Shown here in pieces: positions 27,215 to 35,089 of a DNA stretch of 64,000 bases. The DNA comes from Acetobacter sicerae (GTDB lineage Bacteria; Pseudomonadota; Alphaproteobacteria; Acetobacterales; Acetobacteraceae): assembly GCF_011516765.1 (NCBI RefSeq), contig NZ_JAAABN010000001.1, positions 62,001 through 126,000 of the forward strand. The letters are read 5' to 3'. Made by a program: the position numbers and the translations under genes. Each line of letters begins with the position of its first letter. The stretch's first letter is position 1. The notes below the pieces were generated by a model that searched no databases, was not told the DNA's origin, and saw nothing but the letters and a program-made list of their open reading frames with translations.

Positions 27215-28470
27215 CGTCCACACTGGCTGACACAACAGGTCCGGAAGTCTGGCGTTATCAGGCGGTCAACGCGGAAGGTCATGTCGTCCATGGTGAGATG
27301 ACGGCGAATTCGGAGACGCAGGTTACCAGCCGTCTGCGTCGTCAGAATCTGATGGTCATGAAGATCGCGCCAGCGACACGCGGCGGGGCGCTTGCGGGCG
27401 AGATTCTCTCGCTTCTCGGCCGCAAGAAAGATCTGCGCCTCAAATCCGGCGAAGTTGCGGATTTTACCCGCAAGCTGGCGACGATGCTGACGGCAGGTCT
27501 GGATCTTGACCGGGCCCTGCGTTTTCTTGGTGAAACGGCTGTTGGACCACGGAATGGACGGGTCATCGGGGCCTTGCGTGATCGTGTGCGTGACGGTGAA
27601 GCCTTCGCTGATGCGCTGGAAACCATGCCCGCGATTTTCTCGAAGCTCTATGTCGGGCTGGTGAGGGCCGGCGAGGCGGGCGGCGCCCTGGGAGATGCGC
27701 TGCTGCGGCTGTCGGATCTGCTGGAGCGTGAGCGCAAGCTGAAAGCGACCGTGCAGTCCGCAATGATCTATCCGGTTGTGCTGATTGTCGCGTCGGTTTT
27801 TTCCATCGCCCTGCTGCTGACCCATGTTCTGCCGCAGTTCGTGCCGCTGTTTGAGGAAAATGGCGCGTCCCTGCCTCTGGCGACAAAGATTGTGATTGCG
27901 GCTGGAGATTTTCTGACAGCGTGGGGCATGCTGCTGCTTGTGGCGGGCGTGGTGCTGGTTGCGTGTGTGCGGATTGCCCTGCGGAAACCTGCTGTCAGGC
28001 TGGCGACGGACAGGTTTCTGTTGCGGGTTCCGGTGATCGGGACGTTGCTGAGTGAGATCATGGCGGCGCAGTTCACCCGGACGCTCGGCACATTGATGCG
28101 CAACGGCGTGCCGCTGGTCGGTGCGCTTCGCATAACGGAAGGTGTCATCAGCAATTCTGCTGGTGCGCTCTGTCTGTCGGAAGCGACGCGGGATGTGCGG
28201 GAAGGACGCAGTCTCGCTTTTTCACTTGAGCGCACCAAAATCTTTCCTGAAACGATGACGCACTTTCTCAAGGTGGGTGAAGAGACCGCACAACTGGCTC
28301 CCATCGCCTTGCGCTCGGCCGATATTCATGAGGAAGCCAGTCGCGTCACCATCCAGCGTCTTCTCGCCATTCTTGTTCCTGCCATCACCATCATCATGGG
28401 TGTTCTGGTGGCGGGTATCGTGTCGGCGCTTCTCCTCGCCATGCTGAGCCTTAATGACCTCGCACACTGA
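27211..28470 (+). CDS. gspF: Type II secretion inner-membrane platform protein GspF
   Basis: A 419-aa integral protein at the centre of the T2SS platform. The N-terminal PEVWRYQAVNAEGHVVHGEM is typical of GspF. Two repeated GspF domains follow: FTRKLATMLTAGLDLDRAL...ALETMPAIFSKLYVGLVRAGEAGG and FTRTLGTLMRNGVPLVGALRI...FPETMTHFLKVGEETAQL. Each is followed by hydrophobic helices (VVLIVASVFSIALLLTHVLP and LVPAITIIMGVLVAGIV). The ATG overlaps the gspE stop by 4 nt. Confidence 0.95.
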   Translation: MTSTLADTTGPEVWRYQAVNAEGHVVHGEMTANSETQVTSRLRRQNLMVMKIAPATRGGALAGEILSLLGRKKDLRLKSGEVADFTRKLATMLTAGLDLDRALRFLGETAVGPRNGRVIGALRDRVRDGEAFADALETMPAIFSKLYVGLVRAGEAGGALGDALLRLSDLLERERKLKATVQSAMIYPVVLIVASVFSIALLLTHVLPQFVPLFEENGASLPLATKIVIAAGDFLTAWGMLLLVAGVVLVACVRIALRKPAVRLATDRFLLRVPVIGTLLSEIMAAQFTRTLGTLMRNGVPLVGALRITEGVISNSAGALCLSEATRDVREGRSLAFSLERTKIFPETMTHFLKVGEETAQLAPIALRSADIHEEASRVTIQRLLAILVPAITIIMGVLVAGIVSALLLAMLSLNDLAH

Positions 28471-28924
28471 TGAAACATCCCGATCATCAGAGGCTGGTTT
28501 CACATTGCTTGAAATCATGGTGGTGCTGGTGATCGCGGGGCTGCTGATGGGCATGGCTCTGGAACGGGGACCGATGAAGAGCGACGCGCTCACCTTCGCC
28601 ACCGCCCGGTCACGCGTGCTGGACAGTCTGTATGAAGCGCAGATGCTTTCCGAAACTACAGGCGATACCGTCATGCTGGAGGTGAATACGCCGACCTCCC
28701 AGATTGTCACCGTGCATGATCACATCCCGCAGGTGCGCCGGATTTCAGGGCCGGCAAGGATTCTGCTGCCAAAACCCAGCGGTGGTTTTCTTCAGCGTGG
28801 CGATTACCGTTTCACGGCGGATGGCGGCGTCTCCGGTCCCTCGCTCGTCGTGACGTTGGGAAAACATCTTTGTCTGATCAGGGTCAGTCCCGTCACGGGC
28901 CGTATTGAAGCCGATGAGGGCTGA
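28454..28924 (+). CDS. gspH: Type II secretion minor pseudopilin GspH
   Basis: A 156-aa minor pseudopilin. The prepilin leader (MTSHTDETSRSSEAG) is followed by FTLLEIMVVLVIAGLLMGMAL, with Glu at mature position 5. The globular part is beta-rich (LVVTLGKHLCLIRVSPVTGRI at the end), matching the GspH fold. The start lies 17 nt inside gspF, implying coupled translation. It is followed closely by gspI. Confidence 0.86.
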   Translation: MTSHTDETSRSSEAGFTLLEIMVVLVIAGLLMGMALERGPMKSDALTFATARSRVLDSLYEAQMLSETTGDTVMLEVNTPTSQIVTVHDHIPQVRRISGPARILLPKPSGGFLQRGDYRFTADGGVSGPSLVVTLGKHLCLIRVSPVTGRIEADEG

Positions 28925-28928
28925 TCTG

Positions 28929-29327
28929 ATGGGTTTGTCGAGACGGGAGGAAAAGGGCTTTACGCTGCTGGAGGTCATCATTGCCCTGATGATTTCCGGT
29001 TTTGCTCTGGCGGCGATGCTTGGATCGCTGGAGGCGGGGCTGGCGAGTGGCGGTCGCGCCCAGCGGGATCTTTACGCGACCTCGCTGGCCAGATCGCAGC
29101 TTGCGGGTGTGCTGTCCACGCTTTCCATGCGCCCGGGCTCACAAAGCTATGATCTGGAAGGGCATTATCATTCGGATGTCGAAATTCGTCAGATTGCGGA
29201 TGCGCCCACCAAGGGCGGTGGTGACAGGGTCGGGCTGTTTTCCATTTCCGTACAGATTCATCAGGATGGAACCGGGCGATCTGTGACTCTGACAAGCAGG
29301 GCGGTGCGTCCATCGGTGCAGGAATGA
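28929..29327 (+). CDS. gspI: Type II secretion minor pseudopilin GspI
   Basis: A 132-aa minor pseudopilin. The leader MGLSRREEKG is followed by FTLLEVIIALMISGFALAAM with Glu5, then a short globular domain with YATSLARSQLAGVLSTL and a closing beta strand (RSVTLTSRAVRP). ATG 28929 is preferred to ATG 28905 because GAGGGC is well placed and the leader length is normal. The stop overlaps gspJ by 4 nt (ATGA). Confidence 0.86.
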   Translation: MGLSRREEKGFTLLEVIIALMISGFALAAMLGSLEAGLASGGRAQRDLYATSLARSQLAGVLSTLSMRPGSQSYDLEGHYHSDVEIRQIADAPTKGGGDRVGLFSISVQIHQDGTGRSVTLTSRAVRPSVQE

Positions 29328-29911
29328 AGGACGACGGCTTTACGCTTCTTGAAATCCTTGTTGTGACAGTGGTTTTCGGTCTGCTGTCGGTCGCCTTGTG
29401 GGAGGGGATTGGGGTCGGCACGCATGGGTGGGCCATGGCCGAGCATCGTCACGATGATGAAATGGACGGGCAGGGGATTGAGGACGCATTGCGGCGGCTG
29501 ATTGAGCGGGCCGATATTCCGGACAATGGCGGAGCGGGCAGGTTTTCCGGTCTGGCCGACCGGTTACGCGTCATAGCGTGGCTTCCGGAGAAAAACGGCT
29601 ATGAAAAGGAAGTCGAGGCGGCATTCGGGATGGATGCGCACCACGAACTTGTTGTGCGTTGGCAGCCCTATCGGCGGGCGAACTGCCCTGAGCAGGCGGA
29701 AGCTTTGCATGAAGAGATTCTGGCACGCGGCATAAGTGCGATCGATTTTTCCTATTATGGTCTGCAAGGTGGCCGTCATGTCTGGCAGCCGACCTGGAAC
29801 AGCCCGTATCTGCCTCTTCTGGTCAGGATTCAGGTGCGTTTCCTTGCTCCGGGCAGGAGCTGGCCAACGATGATGATTCGCCCGTTGCTCAGTGGTGCGG
29901 AGGCGAGGTGA
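29324..29911 (+). CDS. gspJ: Type II secretion minor pseudopilin GspJ
   Basis: A 195-aa minor pseudopilin that packs with GspI and GspK at the pseudopilus tip. The leader is unusually short (MKDDG), followed by FTLLEILVVTVVFGLLSVAL with Glu5. The globular region (DALRRLIERADIPDNGGAGRF, FSYYGLQGGRHVWQPTWN, PYLPLLVRIQVRFL) matches GspJ. The ATG overlaps the gspI stop by 4 nt. There is no gspK downstream; gspK is on the opposite strand 7 kb away. Confidence 0.85.
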   Translation: MKDDGFTLLEILVVTVVFGLLSVALWEGIGVGTHGWAMAEHRHDDEMDGQGIEDALRRLIERADIPDNGGAGRFSGLADRLRVIAWLPEKNGYEKEVEAAFGMDAHHELVVRWQPYRRANCPEQAEALHEEILARGISAIDFSYYGLQGGRHVWQPTWNSPYLPLLVRIQVRFLAPGRSWPTMMIRPLLSGAEAR

Positions 29912-29912
29912 A

Positions 29913-30083
29913 ATGGGGAGGGCAGCGTTCCTGGGGCGCAACGAAACGGTCATCATTTATTCATTGTTGTTTCTTTCGGCGCGCCGTTATGGGGCAGAAA
30001 CAGTTGGTGGCGGAGCAGTTCCAGTCAGCCTGAGCAGCACAGGTCAGGTTGGAGAGTTTAACATCTCCTTCTTTTCTCTTTGA
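29913..30083 (+). CDS. Small ORF tightly packed after gspJ (56 aa, unknown)
   Basis: ATG 29913 lies 1 nt beyond the gspJ stop, with GAGGTGA just upstream. The frame ends 13 nt before the GTG of the next gene, so the spacing is operon-like. The product has a short hydrophobic run (TVIIYSLLFLSA) after a basic start and a Gly/Ser-rich tail. No family recognised. It could be a small inner-membrane T2SS accessory or chance coding in a spacer. Confidence 0.35.
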   Translation: MGRAAFLGRNETVIIYSLLFLSARRYGAETVGGGAVPVSLSSTGQVGEFNISFFSL

Positions 30084-30096
30084 AAAAGGTTCTGTT

Positions 30097-30606
30097 GTGA
30101 CGGTCAGATCAGGTCTGTCTTTGAAGGTGGCTGGAGGTGTCGCTCTGGTCTGGTTGATGTGTTGGCCAGCTTTTGCGCAACAGGCTGTCGAGGCTGACAC
30201 CTCTGGATCTGCGTCTGCAGATTCCGGAGAAATCAGCGAAGACGTCAATAAAATTCTCGATCGTCCTCTTTTTGAGCCGGATCGACGGCGCAAAGGCGTT
30301 CCTCATGAAGAAAATGGTGAATTCCATCTTGTCGGCATTTCAGGTCATGCCGGTATGTGGAAAGCAATTTTCAAACCGGACAAGGGTGAGGGGAAAAGTG
30401 TCGTTCTGACCGGGAATGAAAAGGTGAACGACTGGACGATTGCGTCCATTGATCCTGCCGGGGTCAATCTTGCTCAGGGTGAGAAAACAAAGAGGATTTC
30501 AATCATGTTTTCAAAACGTGCAGTGCCTCCTGTTCCTGAAAAAGTTAAGGAGACAACGGCGCGCGTCATGAATGCGGGCGGTCCTGATTCGCATCTGACG
30601 TGGTGA
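30097..30606 (+). CDS. Periplasmic GspC/PilP-like T2SS protein
   Basis: A 169-aa protein with a signal or anchor helix (LKVAGGVALVWLMCWPAFA, about residues 8-26). It carries a GspC homology-region-like domain: ILDRPLFEPDRRRKG, then FHLVGISGHAGMWKAIFKPDKG and VNDWTIASIDPAGVNLAQGEK, the pattern of an HR domain that docks on the secretin. GTG 30097 is supported by AAAGG 8 nt upstream; an in-frame TTG at 30049 is less likely. Position at the end of the gsp block supports a role as inner-to-outer membrane connector. It could instead be a GspP/N-type protein. Confidence 0.68.
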   Translation: MTVRSGLSLKVAGGVALVWLMCWPAFAQQAVEADTSGSASADSGEISEDVNKILDRPLFEPDRRRKGVPHEENGEFHLVGISGHAGMWKAIFKPDKGEGKSVVLTGNEKVNDWTIASIDPAGVNLAQGEKTKRISIMFSKRAVPPVPEKVKETTARVMNAGGPDSHLTW

Positions 30607-30745
30607 AGTCTGCTTTGAAATACTGCAATTTGTTTCAGACGCGTGTCTTTCACAAAATGATAACACTACATGAAAAATCTTTCATTTACTTAACGCCCTG
30701 TTTCCACCACCCCAGCCGGGGCTGGTTGATCGGAGTGGTATTCAG

Positions 30746-32647
30746 ATGATCCAGATTCCTTCGACAGCCGGTCATGCCGTGCGAAAAGAAAGGTTCCGTG
30801 ACGTGTTTGTAAAGCGCACGCGGCTTGCACTCTCAACTCTGCTGTCCCTGTCCGTCTTTTCCCCAGTATCCGGCCACGCAAGTGACTGGAATATCTGGTC
30901 TGGCGGTCAGCAGCAGTCCAGTTCTTCCGGGAATACGTCCCAGACAAGAACCCCCATCAAGCATCTTGTTGTGATCTATCAGGAGAACGTCTCCTTCGAT
31001 CATTATTTCGCAACATACCCCAAGGCTGCCAACCCGACCGGTGAGCCGAGCTTCCGCGCGCAACGCGGCACACCGGCGGTAAACAACCTGCAGACCAGCA
31101 ACCTGCTGCAGCAGAACCCCAACACCAACACAGCCAATGGTACGGGTGCTGCGCTTCCTTTCCGTCTTGATCGCACACAGGCCAGCACGGCCGATCAGAA
31201 CCATGCTTATACGGCCGAGCAGATGGCCTATAACAATGGCGCCATGGATCTGTTCCCGCTCTATACCGGTGCTGGTTCATCCGGTGGCGTCGGCGCTTTC
31301 GGCACCAAAGGTCAGGTTCTGGGTTATTACGACGGCAACACCGTCACCGCTTACTGGCGTTATGCCCAGCGCTTCTCAATGAGCGACAACGCTTTCACCG
31401 ACACCTACGGTCCGTCGACACCGGGTGCGCTGGAAGTCGTGTCCGGTCAGACCAATGGTCTGAAGCTGATTGCGACCACGCAGAGCCCTTCCACAAAAGA
31501 GAAATCTTCCGCCTATATCTCTGACGGTCAGGGCGGCTGGACGATGATCAATGACATCGATCCAGGCTATGACGCCTGCTCATCCACGACCAATCAGGGC
31601 ATGATGACGGGTCGTAACATTGGTGACCTGCTCAATGAGCGCGGCATCACCTGGGGCGGCTTCATGGGCGGTTTCGACCTGACCCTGAGCAACACGGACG
31701 GATCGACCGGCTGTAAGCGGACGACCTATTCCACCATCGTGTCCGAAAACGTTGCGGATTATATTCCGCATCACAACTGGTTCCAGTATTACGAGAGCAC
31801 GTCGAACCCGACGCACGCCCGTCCGCACTCCGTCAAGTCGATCGGTTACACCTACATTCCGGGAACTTCCAAGAAAGATCCGGCCAACCACGAATACGAC
31901 CTGAAGGACTTCTACAAGACCGCCAAAGCGGGCAATCTTCCGGCAGTTTCTTTCGTAAAACTGCCAGCCTATCAGGATGGTCACGCCGGTTATTCCGATC
32001 CGCTTGACGAGCAGGTTGGTGTGGTCGATGTGGTCAACCTCCTGCAGAAGCTGCCTGAGTGGAAAGACACAGCCATCCTGATCGCTTATGACGACTCAGA
32101 CGGCTGGTATGATCACGCTTATGTCGCTCCGACACACGGTTCGTTTGACTCATCGGCTGACCAGCTGAACGGTGCAGGCGTCTGCGGTTCGGGCACAGCT
32201 CCGAAAGGTGTTGAAGGCAAAGCTGTCAACGGTCGTTGCGGACCGGGCACGCGCGTTCCTCTGATCGCAATCTCACCCTGGGCCAAGACCAACCATGTCA
32301 GCCATACTCTGGTGACACAGGCTTCCATCGTCCGTTTCATCGAAGACAACTGGCTTGGTGGCAAGCGCCTTGGTCAGGGTTCGTTTGATGCGACGGCAGG
32401 GAAGATCGACGATCTGTTTGACTTCAACGGTCGTTCGAACACGGATCAGCTGATCCTTGATCCGGATACTGGTGACATTCGTTCGGGACAGATCTCGGGC
32501 AATGGTCATAACGGTTCGTCTTCTCATGGTGACGACTCTCCGTTCGGTGGAAACAGCAACAACTCTTCCTCCAATCAGAGTTCGTCAAACAGCGGTCTTT
32601 CCGGCCTGCTGGCTGCAATCTGGTCGTTCCTGTCTCAGTATGTCTAA
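30746..32647 (+). CDS. Exported phosphoesterase (acid phosphatase AcpA / phospholipase C superfamily)
   Basis: A 633-aa phosphoesterase (PF04185 type) that hydrolyses phosphomonoesters or phospholipid head groups. A basic start and hydrophobic stretch (LALSTLLSLSVFSPVSGHA) form a Sec signal. Family marks are IKHLVVIYQENVSFDHYFATYP with the nucleophile region, SMSDNAFTDTYGPSTPGALEVVSGQ, AILIAYDDSDGWYDH, and RVPLIAISPWAKTNHVSHTLV. The final about 55 residues are a Ser/Asn/Gly-rich linker ending in a hydrophobic GLLAAIWSFLSQYV, unusual for the family and possibly a surface anchor. It lies just after the T2SS genes, so secretion by that system is plausible. GTG 30803 is an alternative start. Confidence 0.87.
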   Translation: MIQIPSTAGHAVRKERFRDVFVKRTRLALSTLLSLSVFSPVSGHASDWNIWSGGQQQSSSSGNTSQTRTPIKHLVVIYQENVSFDHYFATYPKAANPTGEPSFRAQRGTPAVNNLQTSNLLQQNPNTNTANGTGAALPFRLDRTQASTADQNHAYTAEQMAYNNGAMDLFPLYTGAGSSGGVGAFGTKGQVLGYYDGNTVTAYWRYAQRFSMSDNAFTDTYGPSTPGALEVVSGQTNGLKLIATTQSPSTKEKSSAYISDGQGGWTMINDIDPGYDACSSTTNQGMMTGRNIGDLLNERGITWGGFMGGFDLTLSNTDGSTGCKRTTYSTIVSENVADYIPHHNWFQYYESTSNPTHARPHSVKSIGYTYIPGTSKKDPANHEYDLKDFYKTAKAGNLPAVSFVKLPAYQDGHAGYSDPLDEQVGVVDVVNLLQKLPEWKDTAILIAYDDSDGWYDHAYVAPTHGSFDSSADQLNGAGVCGSGTAPKGVEGKAVNGRCGPGTRVPLIAISPWAKTNHVSHTLVTQASIVRFIEDNWLGGKRLGQGSFDATAGKIDDLFDFNGRSNTDQLILDPDTGDIRSGQISGNGHNGSSSHGDDSPFGGNSNNSSSNQSSSNSGLSGLLAAIWSFLSQYV

Positions 32648-33977
32648 TCTCTCCCGTTCGATGCAGCCCGTTCTGGGCTGCATCAGTTTGCTTACGCTCT
32701 TATGGGCGACACCTGTTCTGGCTCAGGCCGGAACAGGTTCCTGCCTTCCAGCGTCTGACGGCAGCAATCCCTGTCCTGTGGAGATGCTGAAGCCAAAAGT
32801 GCAGCCACTTTCGCAAATGGCTTTGATCGGCAAGCAGATATTCAATGATCCGCTTCTGTCCGGCTCAGGAAAGCTTTCCTGCGCTTCGTGCCATGAACCG
32901 ACAAACCATTATGCCCCATCAGGAGATTCTCCGGTTTTTTCCGGTGGAATACAGCTGAACAAGCAGGGCAGGCGAGCGATCCCTACGCTGACCTATGCCG
33001 AACGGCGTCCGAATTTCAGTATTGGTCTGGATGATCCTACAAGCGAGGCGGCTCCCGCCATCGTCGCTAATGTAGGTGGTGCTGAGCGTGGCGGCAAAAG
33101 CGCCACCAACAACGCGGCATCCGCCGGAAACCTTGTACCGCAGGGTGGTCTTTTCTGGGATGGGCGTGCTGATACCCTGCAACAGCAGGTGCTTGGTCCT
33201 CTTTATGATCCCGCCGAAATGGCTTCTTCACCGCAGAAGGTGATCGAACGCATCAGTAACGCACCCTATACGGCCGATCTCAAGCAGTTGGCCGGTATCG
33301 CGGGTCAAGCCTCTCCTTCGTTCCTTCTGGCCGAAGCAATGTTTGCTCTGGCTCGTTATCAGATCGAAGATCCTGCGTTTCACCGTTATAACAGCAAGTT
33401 TGATGGCTGGCTTGAAGGCAAGGAAAACTTCACGCCGATCGAGCGTGCTGGCTATCTGGCATTCAATGATCCTCAAAAAGGAAATTGTGCGGCCTGCCAT
33501 ATCGATACAGTGTCAGGAAACCGCCTGCCGCCGGTTTTTACTGATCATCAGTATGAAGCGCTTGGCGCCCCACGAAACATGCAGATCACGATGAATCATG
33601 ATCCTGCCTATTTTGATCTGGGTGTATGCGACCGTCAGCCGGATGGTCGGACAACCCTCAGTCTGTATTGCGGTATGTTTGCGACGCCGACTTTGCGGAA
33701 TTCAGCAACCCGGCATGTGTTTTTCCATAATGGTGTCTTTCATTCCCTTGAGGAAGTGCTGAACTTCTATGCTTTGCGTGATCTGGAGCCTTCCAGGTTT
33801 TATCCGCGGGGCAAAAACAAGAAAGTTCAGAAATATAACGATATTCCAGATAAATATCGTCAGAACCTCGACACATTGGATGCGCCATTTGACCGTAAGG
33901 CTGGTGAGAAGCCTGCCATGACGGAAGATGAGCGAGCCGCGATTATAGCATTCCTGAAAACTTTAACGGACAGATAG
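32640..33977 (+). CDS. Di-haem cytochrome c peroxidase (MauG/CcpA family)
   Basis: A 445-aa periplasmic protein with a Sec signal (LGCISLLTLLWATPVLAQA). It has two c-type haem sites, CASCH at about residues 81-85 and CAACH at about 283-287, in the CCP_MauG fold (LSGSGKLSCASCHEP, GLFWDGRADTLQQQ, TPTLRNSATRHVFFHNGVF). Such enzymes reduce H2O2 with electrons from a c-type donor or modify proteins. The ATG lies 8 nt inside the phosphoesterase gene without a good ribosome site of its own, so translation is likely coupled to it. Extra Cys at residues 35 and 45 could pair. Confidence 0.9.
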   Translation: MSNLSRSMQPVLGCISLLTLLWATPVLAQAGTGSCLPASDGSNPCPVEMLKPKVQPLSQMALIGKQIFNDPLLSGSGKLSCASCHEPTNHYAPSGDSPVFSGGIQLNKQGRRAIPTLTYAERRPNFSIGLDDPTSEAAPAIVANVGGAERGGKSATNNAASAGNLVPQGGLFWDGRADTLQQQVLGPLYDPAEMASSPQKVIERISNAPYTADLKQLAGIAGQASPSFLLAEAMFALARYQIEDPAFHRYNSKFDGWLEGKENFTPIERAGYLAFNDPQKGNCAACHIDTVSGNRLPPVFTDHQYEALGAPRNMQITMNHDPAYFDLGVCDRQPDGRTTLSLYCGMFATPTLRNSATRHVFFHNGVFHSLEEVLNFYALRDLEPSRFYPRGKNKKVQKYNDIPDKYRQNLDTLDAPFDRKAGEKPAMTEDERAAIIAFLKTLTDR

Positions 33978-34821
33978 TTTCTTTTGAATGCCACCATGTG
34001 TTGAGGAGCGTAATGCAACCCAGCAGGTGGGATGATGGGTGATGCAAATGGTAATGATGACCTTGCATGGATAGGGCTATCACCCAGAGGTAGTTAAAAT
34101 GGAGCCGACGAATGTTGTGACTATTACTTCGTCTGCTTCAAGATTTTATGTAAATGTGGCGTTTTTTGCCGTCATGTAAGGTTTAGCGCTATTATCGCTT
34201 TCAGACATTTTTGATGTCACGGAGAAGAGCGCAGGAAATGGTAAAGCGATAATTGCACCAATAACTATCTTCAAAAAGAGTTTTAGCGTGCTAACCAACC
34301 GTAACACGTTGAGACGTTATTCTTTTCGCAGAGTGCGTATAGTTCTGCGCCATAAGATGGTGTCATGACAACAAAACACTTTTCACCACTCTCAGCGTCT
34401 TCTGTCTATTTTTTAAAACATTATTGTGTGCGTCATGATATTTTTTGCTACTGAAGGGCAGTGACGCTCATATAGTTTCGTAATGTCTGCATATTTTGCA
34501 AACGCTCTGCCTGTTCATACTTTCAGATCGAAGGAAGGTATCGCTCTTATTGAACAGACTCAGAAATTTTTTAGCTTCGATCCGGCCTCTGCTGGGCTGG
34601 CGATAGCATTCTGAAAACCTGTTCCAACCCTCTCTATGCTGTATCAGCCTCAGATAAGGGGGCATAGAACGCCAGAGTTTCGGTTCTTCAACGAATAGAC
34701 TGACCACGAAAAGGATGGTGCTACGAAAGCGCCAGACTGGCTAAGCTGCTGCGGGCGAAAAACTTCAACCGTATCATGATTGGGAGAAGATTTTGGCCAG
34801 ATATTTCAATGGAAAAATAAA
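33978..34821. other. Gene-poor region with inverted repeats
   Basis: About 840 bp without a convincing gene. It holds a GGGTGAT/ATCACCC inverted repeat (34037-34043 and 34079-34085) with an inner GATGCAA/TTGCATG arm, and an 11-bp repeat at 34191-34253 listed separately. A 79-codon minus-strand frame (34468-34707) resembles nothing known to me and has no clear ribosome site. Base composition is lower in GC than the flanks. It may be a decayed insertion beside the tRNA. Confidence 0.5.
34191..34253. repeat. 11-bp perfect inverted repeat enclosing a smaller hairpin
   Basis: ATTATCGCTTT (34191-34201) is exactly complementary to AAAGCGATAAT (34243-34253). The enclosed 41 nt contain a smaller GACAT/ATGTC hairpin (about 34204-34218). 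No gene uses this region. It could be a structured RNA, a regulator site or the end of a small mobile sequence. Confidence 0.45.
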
Positions 34822-34895
34822 TGGCTGGGGGACCTGGATTCGAACCAGGGCTGACCGGGTCAGAGCCGGTAGTTCTACCGCTAAACTATCCCCCA
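34822..34895 (-). tRNA. tRNA-Gln (anticodon CUG)
   Basis: The minus strand reads TGGGGGATAGTTTAGC at its 5' end (acceptor strand 34895-34889) and ends with an encoded CCA (34824-34822). The anticodon arm ACCGG-CTCTGAC-CCGGT gives anticodon CTG, and the T arm has TGGTTCGAATCCA. All arms pair. Identity follows from the anticodon and close resemblance to bacterial tRNA-Gln. It decodes CAG. Confidence 0.95.
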
Positions 34896-34945
34896 GCAGG
34901 GATCAGAACTCAGTGTTGAAACCGTGTTCCGTCGGTGTGAGCGGG

Positions 34946-34974
34946 CTAATAACACCGCATTTTTCAGGACACAA
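34946..34974 (-). promoter_or_regulatory. Possible tRNA-Gln promoter
   Basis: On the minus strand, TTGTGT (34974-34969) and TATTAG (34951-34946) are separated by exactly 17 bp. They are followed by a GC-rich discriminator (CCCGCTC), as is common for stable RNA genes, about 50 bp before the tRNA. The hexamers match the consensus only partly. Confidence 0.35.
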
Positions 34975-35089
34975 CCCCTTTTATGCATTTTATGAAATGT
35001 GACAAATTTTTTGCTTGCTCGACCGGCTTGTTTCCTGAAATAGTGTCTTAAATTTGCCTCAACTTTTATCACGAAAAAGGAACCAGACG

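Noticed and set aside
34000..34110. Possible cobalamin-type riboswitch or leader
   Set aside because: Repeats are present, but the B12-box sequence and conserved core are not seen, and no gene follows in the right place.
34468..34707. 79-codon minus-strand ORF in the gene-poor region
   Set aside because: No family resemblance, no good ribosome site, and unusual composition; left as part of the gene-poor region rather than called as a gene.
34822..34895. tRNA-Gln as an integration site for the gene-poor region
   Set aside because: No second copy of the tRNA 3' end, no integrase and no phage-like gene were seen in the window.
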